Assembly: GCA_951812925.1 (NCBI GenBank)
Contig: OX638369.1
Span: 1,674,001-1,738,000, forward strand
Reading direction: 5' to 3'
From: Calliopum simillimum
Lineage: Eukaryota; Arthropoda; Insecta; Diptera; Lauxaniidae
Length of the DNA stretch: 64,000 nt
This document shows positions 61,020 through 64,000 of the stretch, in pieces. A program made the translations under genes and the position numbers. Numbering within the stretch: the stretch's first letter is position 1; each line of letters begins with the position of its first letter. The notes under the pieces were generated by a model that was not told the origin of the DNA, did no database searches, and saw nothing but the letters and a program-made list of their open reading frames with translations.

Positions 61020-61465
61020 ACACATCAGCTGACGTGTCCCGGGTCTGACACACAGATGGAAATACAAAACTAATAAAGTTACCGGTGTTTTAGTGAAAAA
61101 ACTTTATATAATTTCAAAACAATGGAGGAAAAAGAATTTCAAGTTTTGATAAAACATTGCCTTTTGATGGGAAAAAACCCCTTTTTGGACAAGTGTTATC
61201 TGGACTCTGCGCCAGAAAAATCAACCATTATTGACTGGCTTTGACTACAGATTTGACTACCAGCGACTTTTACCTGTTCGCAGATCTGAAAGAAATGCTC
61301 ACTGGAAAAAGATTTGGCTTAAATGAGGAGGTGGTCGCCAAAAATAACGGCAATTTTGTGGCTAAATGGAAGCGCTAAAATGATTGTATCGCTGTTGAGA
61401 AATAAACTACTTTGACCAAAACGTTGTGTTTCTTCATTTGACCTGGAACTTATTAGCCAATGTGT
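61020..61465 (+). mobile_element. Internally deleted mariner element (446 bp)
   Basis: The left end ACACATCAGCTGACGTGTCC and the inverted right end (reverse complement ACACATTGGCTAATAAGTTCC) are mariner-like TIRs, each bordered by TA (61018-61019 and 61466-61467). GGTCTGACACACAGATGG just inside the left end is typical of irritans-group mariners. The interior is a fusion of the first and last parts of the transposase gene. Confidence 0.85.
61122..61415 (+). pseudogene. mariner transposase relic: N-terminal 40 codons plus C-terminal end
   Basis: 61122-61244 encodes MEEKEFQVLIKHCLLMGKN ... DSAPEKSTIIDWL then TGA, matching the N-terminal DNA-binding start of mariner transposases. After about 20 bases, 61263-61379 encodes SDFYLFADLKEMLTGKRFG ... 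NEEVVAK, the C-terminal region after the third catalytic Asp, and then reads NDCIA. About two thirds of the gene, including the DDD catalytic core, is missing. It makes no active enzyme, but the TIRs could be moved by a helper. Confidence 0.8.
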
Positions 61466-61467
61466 TA

Positions 61468-64000
61468 TATCTACATATATAAGCAGATGTCGCAAATTTT
61501 ACAGACGTGTTTTGAATATAAGAATATAGAGGAGTCCAAGAATTTCAAGAAAAATTTCAATGCTGTAAGGAGACATTTTCCATATAAAAGCTTATTTTTC
61601 GTTTCACATTTTATTAAGAGATTTTTCCCTATTAGATAAATCAACGTATAAAACATATAATATTGTAGAATTGATATCGTCTGCTCCCTACGCTTTTTTC
61701 CATTGATGTCTTCTGTTTACCATGACACATACTCAAGTTACCCATTTGTATGTAGTTTGTTACATCAATGGTTTCCTTTTCCAATTATTTTTATTCTTTC
61801 AAACCCATAAAATGTTTTTCTTTTTCATCTTTTAATTCACAACCCATCAAAGAATGTCGATCTCCTTTCCGGCGTTTTTCTTGATGTGGTTTTGGCGCAT
61901 GTTGTGTTTATTTTTTTTAATGTCCTATAAAATTACTTATGTGTATGTACATTGTACAAATACAAATACATACCCAACGTATGTGTAAATATTTGCTTTG
62001 TCGTCGTCATCTTGCAATGTTGTTGCTTTTGCGGTATTTAACTGGAGTCATAAAAGTTGCAAGTAGCAAAAGACTTAAATATTTTGTTTATAAACAAAGA
62101 AGAAGAAGAACATTTTTATTTGTTTTTTTTTTTTTTTTTTTCTGCTGTAAAGTGCGCCATACTGTCTGTTAGAATCATTCTAATATGCAACATTTCTTTT
62201 TGTCAAGGGCATTAGGGAGTGCCTTTTAAGAAGGAACTTTTCAGAAACTGATTTATAGAAAAACAGCAAACAGTACTTACCAGAAACTGTTCAATATTTG
62301 CTGGGATTTCGTGATTGTTTTCGCATGCCACAAAAATCACGAGATCAATAAGAGACCCAAAAATTTTCATTCATAATCCTAAGGCACAACTATGTAAGAT
62401 TTCTTTCTGATGATATTTTGTCAGTTGCTTGATGAGCTAGTAAGGTCCATTTGTATATTTATTTTTGCGCTTTTAGGGTAGATAAAAGTTGTGCACCGCC
62501 TTAAAATATGCCTTAGTGTCTGGCGAATTTGCTGAAGACATACATACATATGTTTGTGCTTGGAAAAATGAACTGTCTCAAATGCGAAAGACGCTGTACA
62601 TACCAAAACAATCCGAGCTATTAAAGAATATCAGTTCATAAAAAGAAAATACATTTTAAAACATGTTGTTAATTTAACAAGGAAGCCATTAAGTTAATGT
62701 TTATTCCTTTAATGTGTAAAGAGTTTGATGTGGTAGAGAAAAGTGGGTTAGACATCAACAAAAGCCAATGTGTGGGTGGCATAAATGTAAGGGAACTTTT
62801 CATGTTTAGAAAATACATTCGAAGAATTTGGTGCTGTTAGTTCAAAATTTAAATTTGTAGTCTCGGACAGAGCAAATCTCGTTGAGTTTTCATTTAATAA
62901 GGAATCGCAACAAAATTGCGTAAAATGAAAAGTTACAAATTTGAAAGAAAAATTGCAGTTTTATTGTCTCAATTGATTGCAAAAGAATATTCCTTATGTT
63001 TATCATATTCCGTGCTGCTTAGCAGTTTTCAATTTCCATTAGGTAAACAAAAGTGATCTAAAGATGAAAGTGTCGTCGTGGCAGATGACGAAAAATCTTT
63101 CAACACAGCCGTGTTCAGCGCAAAGGCTTATATGGCTATCGATCTAAGGAGATATCCTAATTAAAAAAGTGCCAAAGCTTGGTAATGTAATATGTTGATT
63201 TTATAAATCTCCATAACTCATGAACGATGAGTCACACGAAAAAAGAAAACCACCTGCATGCTTTATAAATCATAAGCAATGTATTTATGTATACAAACAA
63301 TTTACCGTTCAGGAGTTATTCCATAAAATTGAGGAAAACGTAGAAACAACTTTTAATTTCTTAATCTATAAGTCGTACGAAAACAGCTTCGAAGTTTCTT
63401 TTATAGGAAATTACCAGGGCTACAAAATTGTCTGGAACTACTTTTTTGAAAATATTAAAATTACCATTCTCTTGCCTCATCTAATATTTTTATTCCCTTA
63501 AGTAAATCATACCTTTATATTCTATTCTGATGAGGTCTCACAACTCTACAAAAAGCAACTTTTTTGTCCTTAATAATAATCAATTTTTCACATGGTTCTG
63601 CCTTTTTGTATACTCCAAGTTTCAAGTTTTTCCAGTCTCTTTTCAATTTCTTGTTCACATTTCAACTCTTTTTTCATGTTTCCTTTTTCATGATTTTTTC
63701 GCATGTGTTTTGAAGTGGCTTGTGGTAGTTGTTGTTGTTAGTCAGCAACAAAACATTCCATTGCGCGGTCATCAGTGCGCAAAAGTGCAAAAATTTTGCT
63801 TCATAGTTTTATCCGGACTCGTAAAGTGTTGGTGTATTTTAAAAAAAGAAACATTAGAAAAAAAATTATATATCTGCATACCTACATTGTTCGATAAAAA
63901 CTTTTGAAAATAAAGCATAAGAATTTGTTAAATTTTTGATTTTTTGATTTTTGGTCTTTGCTGAAAACTACCTCTTTAAAATTAAAAACAATAAAGAAGC
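61468..64000. other. Non-coding right flank
   Basis: No gene recognised. 63190-63440 has phrases (CTCATGAACGATGAGTC, AAGTCGTACGAAAACAG, GGAGTTATTCC) resembling the palindrome arms at 51000-51060, so it may be a decayed member of that family. The frames at 63220-63501 and 63530-63907 have no motifs. Confidence 0.4.

Overview
The window looks like nuclear DNA of a higher fly (Diptera, Brachycera; a tephritid-like genome is my best guess). It is AT-rich, intron-bearing and dense in repeats. The only host gene I can support is a T-box transcription factor of the Tbx20 type (midline/H15), on the + strand in four coding exons between 26755 and 40737. The homopolymeric Asn, Gln and Ala runs and the caaaaATG start context are typical of flies. 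No bacterial features (operons, CRISPR, Shine-Dalgarno sites) are present.

Layout. 1-1884: no recognisable gene. 1889-8407: a complete but non-autonomous LTR retrotransposon with a 4-bp target-site duplication (ATAA), a Lys-type primer-binding site, a gag-like reading frame only, and a polypurine tract. Its LTRs are unusually long because each carries a 121-bp tandem array; the 5' LTR holds exactly seven more units than the 3' LTR. 8412-17800: non-coding, with dispersed repeats, a tRNA-derived pol III unit (15.07-15.18 kb) and a hairpin element. 17810-21281: a 3.5-kb element with about 460-bp terminal inverted repeats (TIRs) and an orphan, partly broken spliced ORF. 21541-23900: two TIR elements and a relic transposase. 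25.6-26.75 kb: probable leader region of the T-box gene. 26755-40737: T-box gene, with introns of 8.8, 2.7 and 0.9 kb that contain several transposon copies. 40738-41700: 3' UTR. 41.95-64 kb: gene-poor, with a repeat family (copies at 30.0, 34.0, 42.0 and 55.0 kb), a MITE nested inside it, a foldback-like element with a 12-bp flanking duplication (43345-44210), a 1.5-kb palindrome (50780-52304), a pogo-like relic (55530-56689) and a deleted mariner (61020-61465).

How it fits together. The T-box gene has an N-terminal FSIAAIMA motif, which in this family matches the Groucho-binding eh1 class, and a complete T-box, so it probably encodes a functional developmental regulator. The rest is mostly a layered record of transposon insertion. 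Many insertions have TA-type flanks, implying Tc1/mariner/pogo-driven movement. No autonomous transposon with an intact enzyme is visible. All family names come from reading the sequence and from recalled family motifs; no database search was run.
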